64,000 bases of DNA from the NCBI RefSeq assembly GCF_034424215.1, contig NZ_CP139960.1:620001-684000 (forward strand), read 5' to 3'. This document shows positions 63,503 to 64,000 of this stretch, in pieces; the first letter of the stretch is position 1; every line of letters starts with the position of its first letter. The translations under genes and the position numbers were made by a program. The DNA comes from Niabella yanshanensis (lineage in GTDB: Bacteria; Bacteroidota; Bacteroidia; Chitinophagales; Chitinophagaceae). The notes below the pieces were generated by a model, which saw only the letters and a list, made by a program, of their open reading frames with translations, was not told the origin of the DNA and ran no database searches.

Positions 63503-64000
63503 ATGAAATTTGTACAAAAAAGTGCTTGCTTTATCGCCCTGTTTTTATTAGGAATAGGTCTTCTTTCTTCCTGCAAAGACAAGGATATCGTTTCAGGCCA
63601 TCATGATCCGGGTAAGCCCACCGTATTCTCTGATTTTTCTCCTAAAGAAGGGGCCATCCGAACCCGTCTGTATATCAGCGGTGAAAATTTTGGTGATGAT
63701 GTTTCCAAAATACGCGTATTTATTGGCGAGCGGGAGTTGAAAGTGATTGGTTCTACTGGTAAGCAGATTTATTGTTGGGTACCTGGTCAGACTACTACAG
63801 GCAAAGTAAGAGTAGTAATAGATGGCACAACACCTGTAGAGCACACTTTTGCAGAAGATTTCAATTATGTGATCAGTACCAACGTAGGTACACTCGTGGG
63901 AAAAGTGGATGAGAATAACAACTCCGGTATTATCGATGGCCCTTTTGAAATAGCGGGCTTTACCTATTCAGGCTATGTTACTTACGAACCTGGTAGTAAC
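63503..64000 (+). CDS. IPT/TIG-domain lipoprotein (3' end outside window)
   Basis: From ATG 63503 the frame is open for 166 codons to the window edge. A lipoprotein signal (LLSSC-KDK) leads into an IPT/TIG domain ('PTVFSDFSPKEGAIRT', 'LYISGENFGDD', 'WVPGQTTTGKVRVV', about residues 35-125). After it, 'VGTLVGKVDENN' with 'DGPFEIAGF' looks like the start of an NHL propeller. IPT/TIG-NHL lipoproteins commonly precede or follow SusC/SusD pairs in this phylum, so another such locus may begin beyond the window. A competing frame at 63388-63606 is a shadow. Confidence 0.85.
   Translation, partial: MKFVQKSACFIALFLLGIGLLSSCKDKDIVSGHHDPGKPTVFSDFSPKEGAIRTRLYISGENFGDDVSKIRVFIGERELKVIGSTGKQIYCWVPGQTTTGKVRVVIDGTTPVEHTFAEDFNYVISTNVGTLVGKVDENNNSGIIDGPFEIAGFTYSGYVTYEPGSN

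Noticed and set aside
63388-63606. Plus-strand frame of 72 codons near the window end
   Set aside because: It overlaps the signal peptide of the IPT/TIG lipoprotein in another frame; that frame has a clear lipobox and domain.

Overview
The window is from a Bacteroidota genome, most likely the family Chitinophagaceae. The evidence is the pairs of SusC/SusD outer-membrane proteins, DUF4843 and PKD-like lipoproteins, many lipobox signal peptides, promoter boxes of the Bacteroidota type (TAnnTTTG), weak ribosome binding sites, LytS/LytTR regulators and FAS1-domain surface proteins. No rRNA or tRNA gene, CRISPR array or intact transposase was recognised.

Layout. (1) 1-3622 is the tail of a SusC/SusD-type locus that begins outside the window: a DUF4843 protein, a PKD-like lipoprotein and a TlpA-like thioredoxin protein, followed by a periplasmic trypsin-like/PDZ protease. 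(2) 5358-9650 is a thiol/cysteine cluster: an Lrp/AsnC regulator divergent from a free-standing DsbD alpha domain, a full DsbD and a cysteine-synthase-like enzyme. (3) 9753-12412 is a LytS-type kinase and LytTR regulator pair. (4) 12509-20049 is an island of about ten minus-strand genes for lipoproteins, secreted proteins and membrane proteins of largely unknown function (an XAC2610-like protein, a DUF6688-like protein, a protein ending in a SecDF P1-head-like domain). Two of its lipoprotein genes are interrupted, one by an in-frame TAG and one by a frameshift. (5) 20281-24354 holds a glycosyltransferase and then a PLP-linked cluster: a MocR-type regulator divergent from a thioredoxin-like protein, an AAA ATPase and a YggS-type PLP-binding protein. 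(6) 24355-26800 is decaying DNA with a broken class-I glutamine amidotransferase gene, a strong twin hairpin and a broken HEAT-repeat DNA-alkylation-repair gene.

(7) 26802-53632 is the centrepiece, a sialic-acid (sialoglycan) utilisation locus of about 27 kb in four transcription units. Unit A: esterase, NanM-like mutarotase, DapA-family aldolase. Unit B: canonical sialidase, N-acetylneuraminate lyase, MFS transporter. Unit C: FAS1-SusC-SusD twice in tandem, then sialidase-like protein, sulfatase, sialidase and sialidase-like protein. Unit D: a FadR-type GntR regulator. A palindrome of the form TTATGT-N3-ACATAA lies upstream of all four units (two exact copies, one 13/15 match, one weaker copy). 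It overlaps or abuts the predicted promoters, and its GTN3AC core is the core expected for a FadR-family operator. The model is that surface sialidases and a sulfatase trim sulfated or sialylated glycans, the SusC/SusD pairs import the products, the esterase removes O-acyl groups, the mutarotase and lyase convert sialic acid to ManNAc and pyruvate, and the regulator senses a pathway sugar. No NanE, NanK, NagA or NagB is in the window, so later steps must be encoded elsewhere.

(8) 53646-64000 is mixed housekeeping and accessory DNA: a metallophosphoesterase, a repeat-rich spacer, a DUF202 protein, DNA polymerase IV, a TPR histidine kinase, a CDF cation transporter, a dipeptide epimerase, a TfoX-domain protein, two small membrane-associated proteins, and the start of an IPT/TIG lipoprotein that runs off the end.
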